64,000 nt of DNA from an uncultured Pelagibacteraceae bacterium (GCA_902619925.1 CACNFY010000004.1:1-64000), one strand, 5' to 3'; positions 37,582 through 46,327 are shown, numbered from the stretch's first letter. The notes: generated from the sequence alone by a model not told the origin. Numbers and translations are program-made.

Positions 37582-38451
37582 ATGAGTTGTAACGTTGCTT
37601 TCATAGGTCTTGGTGTCATGGGTTATCCAATGGCAGGTTATATATCAAAAGGGGGACACAATGTAACTGTTTTTAATCGAACAATATCTAAAGCGGAGAG
37701 ATGGATTAAAGATTATAAAGGCAAAATAGCAAAAACTCCTGCTGAGGCTGCAAAGGATGCTGAATATATTTTTACCTGTGTTGGAAATGACAATGATTTA
37801 AGAGAAGTTACTTTTGGCGAGAAAGGAGCTTTTAAAAGTATTAAGAAAGGATCTGTATACATAGATAATACAACCGCATCTGCAACAATTGCAAAAGAAA
37901 TTTATGAGTATGCAAAAAAAAATGGCTTTGGTGCATTAGATGCGCCAGTATCTGGTGGACAAGCAGGAGCAGAAAATGGTGCATTGACTGTAATGATAGG
38001 CGGAGACAAAACAGATTTCGATAAAGCGAAAGACAAGATTGATTGTTATAGCAAAAAAATGAAGCTTCTAGGTGGGCCTGGAAACGGTCAACTTGCAAAA
38101 ATGGTAAACCAAATATGTATAGCTGGATTGGTTCAAGGACTATCAGAAGGGATTAATTTCGGCATGAAGGCTGGATTAAATATGGAGGATGTTATTGAGG
38201 TTATCTCTAAAGGTGCCGCACAATCCTGGCAAATGGAAAATAGATATAAAACTATGATCGATGATAAATTTGATTTTGGATTTGCTGTTGATTGGATGAG
38301 AAAAGATCTAAAAATTGCAATGGATGAAGCTAAAAATAACGGTTCATTACTTCCAGTAACTGAACTTGTAGATAAATATTATGCAGAGGTACAGAATATG
38401 GGTGGCAATAGATTGGATACCTCTAGCTTAATTAAAAGATTTAGAAAGTAA
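37582..38451 (+). CDS. NAD(P)-dependent beta-hydroxyacid dehydrogenase (HIBADH family)
   Basis: A 289-residue member of the 3-hydroxyisobutyrate/tartronate-semialdehyde/glyoxylate reductase family. The Rossmann motif is FIGLGVMGYPMAGY near residues 7-20, substrate-binding DAPVSGGQAGAENG near 117-130, and the catalytic Lys is in GNGQLAKMVNQI near 170-181. The exact substrate (3-hydroxyisobutyrate, tartronate semialdehyde, glyoxylate or succinate semialdehyde) cannot be chosen from sequence. The neighbouring MFS gene, divergent with only 6 bp between start codons, could import a related acid. Confidence 0.85.
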   Translation: MSCNVAFIGLGVMGYPMAGYISKGGHNVTVFNRTISKAERWIKDYKGKIAKTPAEAAKDAEYIFTCVGNDNDLREVTFGEKGAFKSIKKGSVYIDNTTASATIAKEIYEYAKKNGFGALDAPVSGGQAGAENGALTVMIGGDKTDFDKAKDKIDCYSKKMKLLGGPGNGQLAKMVNQICIAGLVQGLSEGINFGMKAGLNMEDVIEVISKGAAQSWQMENRYKTMIDDKFDFGFAVDWMRKDLKIAMDEAKNNGSLLPVTELVDKYYAEVQNMGGNRLDTSSLIKRFRK

Positions 38452-38457
38452 AATTGT

Positions 38458-39057
38458 ATGCAACCAGCATACTATGAAAACTTAGAAGAAATTCAAAATA
38501 AGTATTGGGCAATGCTTAATGATGCTGTTACTAATCGTAACTCACCTTTTAGAATTCCGGTATTTATTTGTGCAGATCAAAATGAAATTGATGGTAGAAT
38601 TGTTGTGCTTAGAAAATCAGATAGAGAAAATAATTTATTACAATTTCATACTGATTTTAGATCATCAAAGATAAATATATTAAAGAAAAATAATAATGCA
38701 TCTTTAGTTTTCTATGATAAAGAGGAAAAAATTCAATTAAGGGTAAAAGTTGATTGTATAATAAATAATAAAAATTCAATAACAGACGAGTCTTGGAAAA
38801 AAACACAACATATAAGTAGAAGGTGTTATTTAACAGACGATCCACCCGGGACAATTTCTAGTGATCCAACATCAGGAATGATCTCAAAATTAGAGGATTT
38901 TGATTACACAATGGAACAAAGTGAGGAGGGATATAAAAATTTCACAGTAATACAATGCAAAATTAAATCAGTTGAATGGTTATATCTTGCTGCAAAAGGT
39001 CATCGTAGAGCTAAATTTGACATAGAAAAAAAACAAACAAGTTGGTTGGTCCCGTAA
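38458..39057 (+). CDS. Pyridoxamine 5'-phosphate oxidase-like flavoprotein
   Basis: A 199-residue protein of the FMN-binding split-barrel superfamily. The GRIVVLRKSDRENNLLQFHTD region near residues 42-62 matches the FMN-phosphate-binding strands of PdxH-like proteins, and the C-terminal WLYLAAKGHRRAKFD segment corresponds to the PdxH dimer tail. It is not a clear PdxH because the pyridoxal-phosphate-binding tail is divergent, so the activity is uncertain. It follows the dehydrogenase gene by 6 bp and overlaps the truncated carbonic anhydrase start. Confidence 0.78.
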   Translation: MQPAYYENLEEIQNKYWAMLNDAVTNRNSPFRIPVFICADQNEIDGRIVVLRKSDRENNLLQFHTDFRSSKINILKKNNNASLVFYDKEEKIQLRVKVDCIINNKNSITDESWKKTQHISRRCYLTDDPPGTISSDPTSGMISKLEDFDYTMEQSEEGYKNFTVIQCKIKSVEWLYLAAKGHRRAKFDIEKKQTSWLVP

Positions 39058-39383
39058 TGAAAAAATATGAAGCAATGGTTTTATCTTGTATTGATCCAAG
39101 ATTTCAGCCAAAAGTATATAAATATTTAAGAAGCAAAAATCTAGTTGGTAAATATAGTTCATTTACAATTGCTGGTGCTGGAATTGGTGTGACTCATAAA
39201 AAATTTAAAAAATGGCATTCCACATTTTGGGATAATTTTGATGCTTCAATCAAATTACATAAAATAAACAAGCTGATAGTAATTAATCATCAAGACTGTG
39301 GTGCAGCAAAAATAGCAAATAAAGAAAAAAAATTTAATTTTAAATTTTTTTACTTAATTGTTATTCTAAAGCCCTACCAGTAA
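39057..39383 (+). pseudogene. Beta-carbonic anhydrase-like gene, truncated at its 3' end
   Basis: From the ATG at 39057 the product starts MKKYEAMVLSCIDPRF and shows the beta-class zinc-site motifs: Cys with Asp-x-Arg in CIDPR, and His-x-x-Cys in HQDCGA near residues 81-86. Homologues continue for roughly another 100 residues, but here the frame ends within about 25 residues of the second zinc motif in an AT-rich tail, and its last 23 bases overlap the end of the convergent FecR-domain gene. The missing part would include the helices needed for dimerisation, so the gene is probably dead. The break marks the left edge of the FecR/barrel pair. Confidence 0.65.
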
Positions 39384-40896
39384 TGACTGCTGATCCCTCT
39401 AATCTCTCAATGGATTGAACATATGCCGCCTCTCCAGCTGGTGCTGCTGTTGCATCATGTGCTCCTTCAAAAATCATAGTTCCTAGACCTGCAAGACCAT
39501 CAGAGCCAACAGTTGTAAATTTGCCGTACTGAAATACATCTAACGATGCATCTTCATTACTTGTGTCATGGTTATACTTATCCATTAATTGCTGTGTAGA
39601 TCCAGAATTTAGTGTTAAAGAACTACTCTGCAAAGTATTTGCAACTCTGATAAGTGAGGTGCATGCATCAGCTGGACATTCGCCCCCGCCACTATCAATC
39701 AATGTATCAAGAGATGTACTTCCATCTGACCCCAAGGCCATAGCAACAGAGGCAACAACAGGTATTGTTGTTAATGTAACAGTTGGCGTGGTATAACTGT
39801 GGTTAACAGTTGATGCACCTTTTAATGTTACTTTAGAAAATACATCTGCACTAATTTCTTTTTTATTAAAGTTTACGTAAACTTTTGCTCTACCCTGTTG
39901 GGTTGCTCCATCCTCAAAAACATTTTTGTCAGAACTATATGTTAATCCGTTCGAACCAGTTGTAACTTTTGTAAGATCCATCCAACCTGAGTCATATAAA
40001 ATAGTATTTTGATCTAAGGTTCTTACATAATTTTCATTATCTGTTACAACAATATTTTCCTGTAACTTATCCATTGCAACTAAAATTTCTTTTGATTCAG
40101 ATCCAGTTGATAAATCTGACAATATTTCTGCGGCACCCTCGTCGCTTTTTAATTCAAATTTTTCTGCTGTTAATTTAATATCTTCCTTTAAATCTTTTGA
40201 GCTTAATAAATTTGACGTTAAACTATTAGAATTATCAATTATATTAATTGAATTCAAAGCTGAATGACTCATTGATGCCGACATCTGTTCTATAAAGTCT
40301 GGATTAGTAGGTGAAGCTATAGATACTACATTTGTAATCATAGCTTGAAAGCCAGGATTGGTTATATTAGTAACATTTGTTCCATCTGTTACTTGAACAT
40401 TTCCAGGTTCCATACCAAGTTTATTTTCAGGTCCTGGGCCTAATAATAATATTGTGCTCTCCTTTTTGTCATTCGATGAAACAAGGAACTCTGTCCCTCT
40501 TACACCCAAAGAACCATTAGGTATTTTAATTTCTAAATTATCTGGATTTTTTTCACTAATTTTACCTGAAATAGTTTTTACAATACCAGATTTTATATTT
40601 GTTACAAAATTTCCATCATTTGATTTTGGATCATATATAAAATCATCAATTGTCAATTCAGTATTTTCACCAAGTGTCATAACAGTTTCGTCCAAAAATA
40701 ATATTTGGGCATTTGATTTAGAGCTAACAATGATTGTATCACCATAAAATATTTTTGATCCATTTATCAATTTTTCATTTTTTTGATTGTCAATATTTCC
40801 AATCGCGGCTCCAATTACACCAATAAATTCATTGCTAAAAGATTTATTAGTTAAAGATATAAATGCAAATAAGAAAACAATAAATTTTTTAATCAT
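39361..40896 (-). CDS. Secreted FecR-domain protein with C-terminal beta-rich domain (candidate Slam cargo)
   Basis: A 511-residue protein with a signal peptide of about 21 residues (FIVFLFAFISLT, cleavage near NKSFS-NEF) and no lipobox Cys. Residues 24-160 form a FecR domain: GDTIIVSSKSNAQILFLDE, MTLGENTELTIDDF and SLGVRGTEF are typical. No transmembrane helix follows, so this is not a classical anti-sigma FecR. The C-terminal 200 residues are Gly/Ser/Thr-rich beta-sequence with RAKVYVNFNKKEISADVF and a Cys pair, reminiscent of TbpB-like barrel domains. The upstream barrel gene overlaps it by 8 bp. Function unproven; export to the surface by the partner is my inference. Confidence 0.7.
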   Translation of the reverse strand: MIKKFIVFLFAFISLTNKSFSNEFIGVIGAAIGNIDNQKNEKLINGSKIFYGDTIIVSSKSNAQILFLDETVMTLGENTELTIDDFIYDPKSNDGNFVTNIKSGIVKTISGKISEKNPDNLEIKIPNGSLGVRGTEFLVSSNDKKESTILLLGPGPENKLGMEPGNVQVTDGTNVTNITNPGFQAMITNVVSIASPTNPDFIEQMSASMSHSALNSINIIDNSNSLTSNLLSSKDLKEDIKLTAEKFELKSDEGAAEILSDLSTGSESKEILVAMDKLQENIVVTDNENYVRTLDQNTILYDSGWMDLTKVTTGSNGLTYSSDKNVFEDGATQQGRAKVYVNFNKKEISADVFSKVTLKGASTVNHSYTTPTVTLTTIPVVASVAMALGSDGSTSLDTLIDSGGGECPADACTSLIRVANTLQSSSLTLNSGSTQQLMDKYNHDTSNEDASLDVFQYGKFTTVGSDGLAGLGTMIFEGAHDATAAPAGEAAYVQSIERLEGSAVITGRALE

Positions 40897-42247
40897 TTAA
40901 ATTAATCCTTTTAGATAGTCCTATCATTTTAAAAGATCTTTTTATCTCATAACTGGATATCGTAGAGTTTACATTAGATTCTCTTAAGCTTAAATAGTAA
41001 TAAATATTATTATCTTTATTAATTTTTTTTAAAAACGGTAAAATTTGATTTATATCTCCTCTTAAATTTAACGTTGTAACTAAACTAGTATCCTCTCTAT
41101 CTGTTAAGGATGATACTGTAATTTTTCTTGAAATATAATCATTTGTTAAATGAGTAGCTGATACTGTGAATGTTCCTAATGAAAAAATCTTAGAAATAGA
41201 TAAATTTAAACCATTAGACTCATAACTATCATAATTTTTCGAATGTTGGATATCACTAAATAGTAATTTTGAACTTATTTGTATTTTATCAGATAAATTA
41301 TAATTTAATCTAATATTAGCAGAATATATTTCACTATTATTCAGTTCTCCCGCGTCAAGAAAAGTCTGATTTCCTTGAGAGTCTACTGGCGAGGATCGTG
41401 AATGATATCTATTATCATTAAAACTTACAGCATAATTAAAATTTAATTTATCATTAAATATATAAGTGTTATTTAAACCAATACCCTTACTTTGATAGTC
41501 CTCTTGCATTCTGTAATTAAATTTATTGTAAAAAATGTATGGAGAAAAATAATGATTTTTATATGCCTTTAAGTAACTTAAAGAAGATGAATGAACATCG
41601 CTTTCACCTTTAAATTTTTTGTTATTTGTGTTTATATTTAAACCAAAATTCATAAATAGAGACGAACTTTGATCTATCATTCTACCGATGGTAAGTGAGC
41701 TTCCTTTTGTAAAAGTTTTATCATATTGAAGTGTTAATCTACTATCATTTGCAGGAAAAGGTACCTCAGAGTCGGTAGAGCCATTGCTTTTAGCAAGCAT
41801 CCCTGATTTAGTTTTTCCACTTATATTGTCCTCCTCAGTTTGAGAATACTTAAGATCAATATATGCAATCCACTTACTTGTTTTGTTTTTATCAACAGTT
41901 TTATCTGTTAATAATTCTGATATTAATTGTTTTGTTTCTTTCGTTGTATTTGGATCTTCAAATATCGTTTTAACTAAAAAATCAATTTTTACCTTGGAGT
42001 CCATCTTCAATAAGATAGATATTAAATATAATTTGATATCTGAATTTTTTGGATAAAGCGAACTAAGTCTTTCTAATGTAGCAATTGTTAATTTAATGTT
42101 TCCTGCTTCCTCTTGTTGCTTTGCAAAATTTAAATTTAACTCTAAATCTGTTGGATTATCTAATATCTCTTTATAAGTAATTATTGAAGAAATTGCTTTA
42201 GGTTGAAATAAAAAGATAAATATTATTAAAACAATAAACTTAAACAT
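40889..42247 (-). CDS. TPR plus beta-barrel outer-membrane protein (Slam/DUF560-like)
   Basis: A 452-residue protein with a signal peptide (FIVLIIFIFLFQPKAISS), then two to three TPR-like helices around residues 28-90 (LNLNFAKQQEEAGNIKLTIATLERL), then about 330 residues of alternating strands ending in RSFKMIGLSKRINLND. This layout, periplasmic TPR followed by an outer-membrane barrel with an Arg-rich last strand, is that of Slam (surface lipoprotein assembly modulator, type XI secretion). It overlaps the FecR-domain gene by 8 bp, so the pair is one transcript, as exporter and cargo genes usually are. A generic barrel protein is the alternative. Confidence 0.62.
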   Translation of the reverse strand: MFKFIVLIIFIFLFQPKAISSIITYKEILDNPTDLELNLNFAKQQEEAGNIKLTIATLERLSSLYPKNSDIKLYLISILLKMDSKVKIDFLVKTIFEDPNTTKETKQLISELLTDKTVDKNKTSKWIAYIDLKYSQTEEDNISGKTKSGMLAKSNGSTDSEVPFPANDSRLTLQYDKTFTKGSSLTIGRMIDQSSSLFMNFGLNINTNNKKFKGESDVHSSSLSYLKAYKNHYFSPYIFYNKFNYRMQEDYQSKGIGLNNTYIFNDKLNFNYAVSFNDNRYHSRSSPVDSQGNQTFLDAGELNNSEIYSANIRLNYNLSDKIQISSKLLFSDIQHSKNYDSYESNGLNLSISKIFSLGTFTVSATHLTNDYISRKITVSSLTDREDTSLVTTLNLRGDINQILPFLKKINKDNNIYYYLSLRESNVNSTISSYEIKRSFKMIGLSKRINLND

Positions 42248-42257
42248 CTATCTTGAT

Positions 42258-42770
42258 TTAAAAGACTGTCTTTAAATATTTTTTCCAATTATTTTGATAT
42301 CTTATCGCGTTTTGTTTCATTGCTTCAATTTCATCTTTTGAAACTTGTCTTACTATTTTTCCCGGTGAACCCATAACCAATGAATTGTCCGGTATTATTT
42401 TATTTTCAGTAATTAATGCTCTCGCACCAATTAGACAATTTTTACCAATTTTAGATCCATTTAACAGCACCGCTCCTATTCCAATTAAACTATTATCATC
42501 AATAGAACAACCATGTAACATCACTAAGTGACCCACAGTCACATTTTTACCAACTTTTAATGGATAGCCTGGATCTGTGTGGAGAACACAACTATCTTGA
42601 ACATTTGAGCCTTCGCCAATATGTATATTTTCAATATCTCCCCTTAAAGTAGCATTAAACCAAACACTAGTATTTTTTTCTAATGTAACATCACCGATAA
42701 CTACCGCATTCGGAGCTACCCAATTTTCACCAGCATTTTTTGGTTTTTTATCTTCCAAATCGTAAAACAT
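42258..42770 (-). CDS. Gamma-carbonic anhydrase family protein (YrdA-like)
   Basis: A 170-residue left-handed beta-helix protein with hexapeptide repeats. The zinc-ligand pattern is seen as the His in SCVLHTDPG near residue 64 and two His in VTVGHLVMLHGC near 81-86, and the N-terminal APNAVVIGDVTLEKNTSVWFNATLRGD is typical of YrdA/PaaY/CaiE-type trimers. Many of these bind zinc but have weak or unknown carbonic anhydrase activity. It sits just beyond the FecR/barrel pair, whose other edge truncates a beta-carbonic anhydrase. Confidence 0.87.
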   Translation of the reverse strand: MFYDLEDKKPKNAGENWVAPNAVVIGDVTLEKNTSVWFNATLRGDIENIHIGEGSNVQDSCVLHTDPGYPLKVGKNVTVGHLVMLHGCSIDDNSLIGIGAVLLNGSKIGKNCLIGARALITENKIIPDNSLVMGSPGKIVRQVSKDEIEAMKQNAIRYQNNWKKYLKTVF

Positions 42771-42790
42771 AATTTATATATTAACTTAAC

Positions 42791-43342
42791 ATGACACTTA
42801 CAAAAACTCCAATATGTGATTTTGGTAAACAGGCAGAATATTTTAAATTAAAATCTACTGATAATAATTTAATTAGCTTAGACGAAATAAAAGGGGGGAA
42901 AGGTACATTAATAATGTTTATTTGTAATCATTGTCCATACGTCAAAGCTGTAATAGAGGATATTGTTAATGACTGTAATTCTTTGAAACAAATCGGAATA
43001 AATGCTACAGCAATTTGTTCTAATGATGTAAATAATTATCCAGAGGATTCATTTGATAAAATGATTGAGTTTTCAAAAATAAATAAATTTAATTTTCCAT
43101 ATCTACATGATGAAAATCAAGAGATAGCAAAAAAATATGATGCTGTTTGTACACCAGATTTCTTCGGATATAACAGTAACCTTGAACTACAATATAGAGG
43201 CAGGATAAGAGAATTAAAAGAATTGAAAGCAGTTAGATCTGGTGAAAGTGATTTAATGACAGCAATGAAAATGATTGCTGATACAGGTAAAGGACCTAGA
43301 GAGCAAATACCAAGTATGGGCTGCAATATTAAGTGGAAATAG
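42791..43342 (+). CDS. Thioredoxin-like peroxiredoxin-family protein
   Basis: A 183-residue thioredoxin-fold protein with the active-site motif MFICNHCPYVKA near residues 42-53 and the cis-Pro region DAVCTPDFFGYN near 114-125. It belongs to the AhpC/TSA-like redoxins with a CNHCPY signature found widely in bacteria. No signal peptide is visible, so it is cytosolic. Its function is not defined; a role in peroxide or thiol homeostasis is usual for the family. It is divergent from the gamma-carbonic anhydrase gene with 20 bp between. Confidence 0.8.
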   Translation: MTLTKTPICDFGKQAEYFKLKSTDNNLISLDEIKGGKGTLIMFICNHCPYVKAVIEDIVNDCNSLKQIGINATAICSNDVNNYPEDSFDKMIEFSKINKFNFPYLHDENQEIAKKYDAVCTPDFFGYNSNLELQYRGRIRELKELKAVRSGESDLMTAMKMIADTGKGPREQIPSMGCNIKWK

Positions 43343-43345
43343 TTA

Positions 43346-44428
43346 ATGTATCTAATTATTACTAGATCCTTCCCCCCTTCTCTTGGTGGAATGCAAAATT
43401 TAATGTGGGGCCTTGTAAACTCCCTTTCAAAAATTAATTTGGTTAAGGTATTTGCAGATTACGAAATAAATCATGAGGAATTTGATAGTAATGTTTCTTT
43501 TACAATTAGTAGGGTTGGTGGACCTAAACTTTTAAGAAAATATAGAAAAATTTATTTAATTAACGAATATATCAAGAGAAATAAAAAAATTGAATGTGTG
43601 ATTGCTGATCATTGGAAGAGTTTAGAAAATATAAATTTTTCAAAAAAAAAAATTTGTTTGATCCATTCAAAAGAAATTAATCACAAGATGGGTACCAGGC
43701 TAAATAAAAGAGTACTGAAAGTTCTAAACAATGCAAATATTGTAGTATCTAATTCAGAGTTTACCAAAAAATTAGCAATCGATATAGGTGTTAACGAAAA
43801 TTTAATTACAGTAATAAATCCAGGAATCGAAAAATTAAAAAGTATAAGCTCTAAAAGTTTAGAAAAAGCAGAAGAACTATTAAAAAATAGATCCCCTAGA
43901 CTTATAACAGTCGCAAGAATGGATAAACGAAAAAATCACGAAAAAGTAATTATGGCACTTAGAAATTTAAAAGAGTTACACCCAAGAATAATATATACCT
44001 GTATTGGATATGGTGATGAAGAACAAAATATAAAAAAATTAACTCGCCAATTATTTTTAGATGATCAAATATTATTTTTAAACAATATATCCCAAGATTT
44101 AAAAAATGCTTTAATATCAAAATCAGATTTGTTTGTAATGCCAACAATTACTTACAAAAAATCTGTTGAAGGATTTGGTATAGTTTTTATAGAAGCAGCA
44201 CAACATGGAATTCCATCAATTGGTGGGAGAGATGGTGGAGCTTCAGACGCAATAATTCACGAAAAAACAGGTCTTATATGTGATGGAAACAAACTTGAAG
44301 ATGTTTATAATTCTATAAATAATTTATTAAATGATAAAAAATATTTAGAATATGGTATTAATGCAAAACAAAATTCTGAAAAATTTTATTGGTCAAAGAT
44401 AATTGAAAAATACAAAAGAATCTTATAA
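43346..44428 (+). CDS. Glycosyltransferase family 4
   Basis: A 360-residue GT-B glycosyltransferase. The N-terminus RSFPPSLGGMQNLMWGL near residues 7-23 is the acceptor-side glycine loop, and the C-terminal donor site is GFGIVFIEAAQHGIPSIGGRDGGASD near 274-299 with the Glu-x7-Glu-like arrangement. RLITVARMDKRKNHEKVI near 185-202 is also typical of GT4. It probably adds a sugar in lipopolysaccharide or exopolysaccharide assembly; the sugar is unknown. It follows the redoxin gene by 3 bp and may be co-transcribed with it. Confidence 0.83.
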   Translation: MYLIITRSFPPSLGGMQNLMWGLVNSLSKINLVKVFADYEINHEEFDSNVSFTISRVGGPKLLRKYRKIYLINEYIKRNKKIECVIADHWKSLENINFSKKKICLIHSKEINHKMGTRLNKRVLKVLNNANIVVSNSEFTKKLAIDIGVNENLITVINPGIEKLKSISSKSLEKAEELLKNRSPRLITVARMDKRKNHEKVIMALRNLKELHPRIIYTCIGYGDEEQNIKKLTRQLFLDDQILFLNNISQDLKNALISKSDLFVMPTITYKKSVEGFGIVFIEAAQHGIPSIGGRDGGASDAIIHEKTGLICDGNKLEDVYNSINNLLNDKKYLEYGINAKQNSEKFYWSKIIEKYKRIL

Positions 44429-44437
44429 ATATTAATC

Positions 44438-44860
44438 GTGATCGAAAAATTTAATAATATTTGGTACTTAATAGTGTACGTAATTCATTTTGCGGGAATT
44501 GCCGTTTATGCGTACCAAACCGTTTTTCAAACAAGAAAATTCTGTAATAAATTTGAAATTGACGATTCAGGATTTCCGATGGTAAGATTTGTCGGTGCTT
44601 TTATGTTAGGATGGGTTGCAATGGCCATATACATAATGTTTATTAGAAGAAATGGTGTTGTAGCAGCAGGATCTTTTTTTAATTTAGTGTTTTTAACAAA
44701 TTTAATAATATTTTTAGTAAATTCATATTCTTTGTTAATAGATAAAACTGGAGTAAAAACACCTGAAAAATCTAGAGAAGGAATTATTGCTCCGTTAATT
44801 TTTTCAGCTTTAAGTGCATCATTGTGCTATGGGCTAGCTGATAAAATCTACATGTATTAA
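44438..44860 (+). CDS. Hypothetical membrane protein, four predicted helices
   Basis: Unrecognised 140-residue protein starting with GTG at 44438. Hydrophobic stretches lie near residues 8-25 (YLIVYVIHFAGIAVYAY), 46-65 (MVRFVGAFMLGWVAMAIYI), 72-95 and 113-133, so it is an inner-membrane protein with four helices. A charged QTRKFCNKFEIDDSGFPM loop separates the first two. It is close behind the GT4 gene and convergent with the GT9 gene, overlapping its stop by 4 bp. No function can be assigned. Confidence 0.65.
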   Translation: MIEKFNNIWYLIVYVIHFAGIAVYAYQTVFQTRKFCNKFEIDDSGFPMVRFVGAFMLGWVAMAIYIMFIRRNGVVAAGSFFNLVFLTNLIIFLVNSYSLLIDKTGVKTPEKSREGIIAPLIFSALSASLCYGLADKIYMY

Positions 44861-45798
44861 TTAATCATTTTTAGTATTTTATCAAACACTCTTTCAGCAG
44901 AAAGTTTATTTAAATCATTTACCTGTATAGGTTTAAAGTTTTCTCTCTCAATGCTTACTTTATATGCTGTGGTGTGACTACCAAATAAAGTTACTCCTCG
45001 AACACCTAAATGCGCACTCATATGAGCGGGACCCGTATCATTAGACACAACAAAAGAGCTATTTTTAATTAATGAAGCCAACTCAGATATATTTAATGCC
45101 TTCGAGTCTTTTAAAATACATAATGCTTTTATATCTCTTGCCTCTGAAATCTCATTTGGTCCAGGAGCAATCACAATTTGATATTGATTATCAAATTTTT
45201 TTAAAATTAAACTTATAAGTTCATTATAATATGGCCATTTTTTTAATTTCAAATGTGGCGAGCAAAACGGAAATAAAACAATATATTTATTAAGTTTATA
45301 TTTATCTAAAAAATCCATTTTATTCTCACACGCCCATACAAAATTTGGCAAAAGTGTATTTTTAGTTTTTAGCCCACTGACCTTTAGTTGATGATCGAAA
45401 CGCTCTAGAACAGAACGTTTGTCAAATTCATTTTTATTAGTATTTTTAGGTAATGTAGTTAGAGAGCTCGACCATTGATTTTGGTCCGCATTAGGAAAAA
45501 GTATTTTCTTATAAAATGAGGTTCTAGAGGAATTTTGAAGATCATATACTTTTGATATTTTTAAGTTTTTAATTTTTTTCATTAAAATAAAGAGATAAAT
45601 TAAATTAAATCTTGATAATCTTCTATCTAATATTATCTCTTTCAAAAAAGGATTTTTTTTGAACAGATCGATATAAGGTTTGGTTGTCAATAAATAAATG
45701 TTTTCATTGGGATGATTTTCAAATATATCTTGGATAGCGCCGCTAGCTTGGGCTATATCTCCAAGTGATCCGTGTTTTATGATTAATATATTAGACAT
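44857..45798 (-). CDS. Glycosyltransferase family 9 (heptosyltransferase-like)
   Basis: A 313-residue GT9 protein. It starts ILIIKHGSLGDIAQASGAI near residues 4-22, the Gly-Asp acceptor motif of heptosyltransferases, and near the C-terminus has FVVSNDTGPAHMSAHLGVRGVTLFG near 248-272, the ADP-heptose-binding region. It probably adds a heptose or related sugar to the LPS core. The gene is divergent from the DUF6165 gene, which is often found with GT9 genes. Confidence 0.85.
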   Translation of the reverse strand: MSNILIIKHGSLGDIAQASGAIQDIFENHPNENIYLLTTKPYIDLFKKNPFLKEIILDRRLSRFNLIYLFILMKKIKNLKISKVYDLQNSSRTSFYKKILFPNADQNQWSSSLTTLPKNTNKNEFDKRSVLERFDHQLKVSGLKTKNTLLPNFVWACENKMDFLDKYKLNKYIVLFPFCSPHLKLKKWPYYNELISLILKKFDNQYQIVIAPGPNEISEARDIKALCILKDSKALNISELASLIKNSSFVVSNDTGPAHMSAHLGVRGVTLFGSHTTAYKVSIERENFKPIQVNDLNKLSAERVFDKILKMIN

Positions 45799-45830
45799 AT
45801 TTTTAACAATTTATAAAAGTAATAAAATTT

Positions 45831-46220
45831 ATGGATAAAATTCTTATAGAAGTTTCTGTTGGTGAGCTTTTAGATAAAATCTCAATATTAGACATAAAAA
45901 AAAATAAAATTCAAGATCCTGACAGTCTTAAACATATAAATAACGAATACAATATTTTAAAATCAGAATATGACAACAAAGTGAAATCGGATGAAAAATT
46001 AAATAATTTATACAATTTGTTGAAAGATATAAATTCAAAACTTTGGGTAATTGAGGATCAAAAGAGACTTTGTGAAAAAAATTCCAATTTTGGAGAAAAT
46101 TTTATTAAATTGTCCAGAGATGTTCATATTCTTAACGATAAAAGAGCAGCACTTAAATTAGAAATAAATGAATATACTGGTTCAAAAATTAAAGAAATCA
46201 AAAAATACACAACATACTGA
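45831..46220 (+). CDS. DUF6165 family protein
   Basis: A 129-residue mostly helical protein starting VSVGELLDKISILDIKKNKI and containing LWVIEDQKRLCEKN near residues 77-90 and DVHILNDKRAALKLEIN near 102-118. This is the pattern of DUF6165 proteins, which occur in surface-polysaccharide loci beside GT9 glycosyltransferases, as here. No enzymatic motif is seen; the helical make-up suggests a structural or regulatory protein. It is divergent from the GT9 gene across 32 bp. Confidence 0.7.
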   Translation: MDKILIEVSVGELLDKISILDIKKNKIQDPDSLKHINNEYNILKSEYDNKVKSDEKLNNLYNLLKDINSKLWVIEDQKRLCEKNSNFGENFIKLSRDVHILNDKRAALKLEINEYTGSKIKEIKKYTTY

Positions 46221-46249
46221 TTATCTATTTAAATACTTATAAATTCAGA

Positions 46250-46327
46250 ATGTGGTCCATTGATGATATTAAAAACTGTCTAGATGATTTTTTTAATATA
46301 TATGGTCAAATACCAATAAAAAAATAA
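46250..46327 (+). pseudogene. Possible 25-codon remnant in the gap after the DUF6165 gene
   Basis: The 165-bp gap 46221-46385 holds only one readable piece, a 25-codon frame MWSIDDIKNCLDDFFNIYGQ ending in IPIKK then TAA. The shape (short helix, then FFNIYGQIPIK) resembles the N-terminus of a class of polysaccharide-locus methyltransferases whose proteins continue with an N-G-G-M-type segment. No continuation is present in any frame. It may be a fragment of such a gene, or chance. Nothing else of note lies in this gap. Confidence 0.25.

Noticed and set aside
39042-39056. Start of the carbonic-anhydrase fragment at 39042 as in the ORF track
   Set aside because: The earlier start lies inside the preceding flavoprotein gene; the ATG at 39057 gives the normal MKKYEAMVLSCID start.
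40454-40747. 97-residue plus-strand ORF inside the FecR-domain gene
   Set aside because: It is antisense to a gene with a clear domain and signal peptide, has no family motif, and its hydrophobic make-up mirrors the opposite strand.
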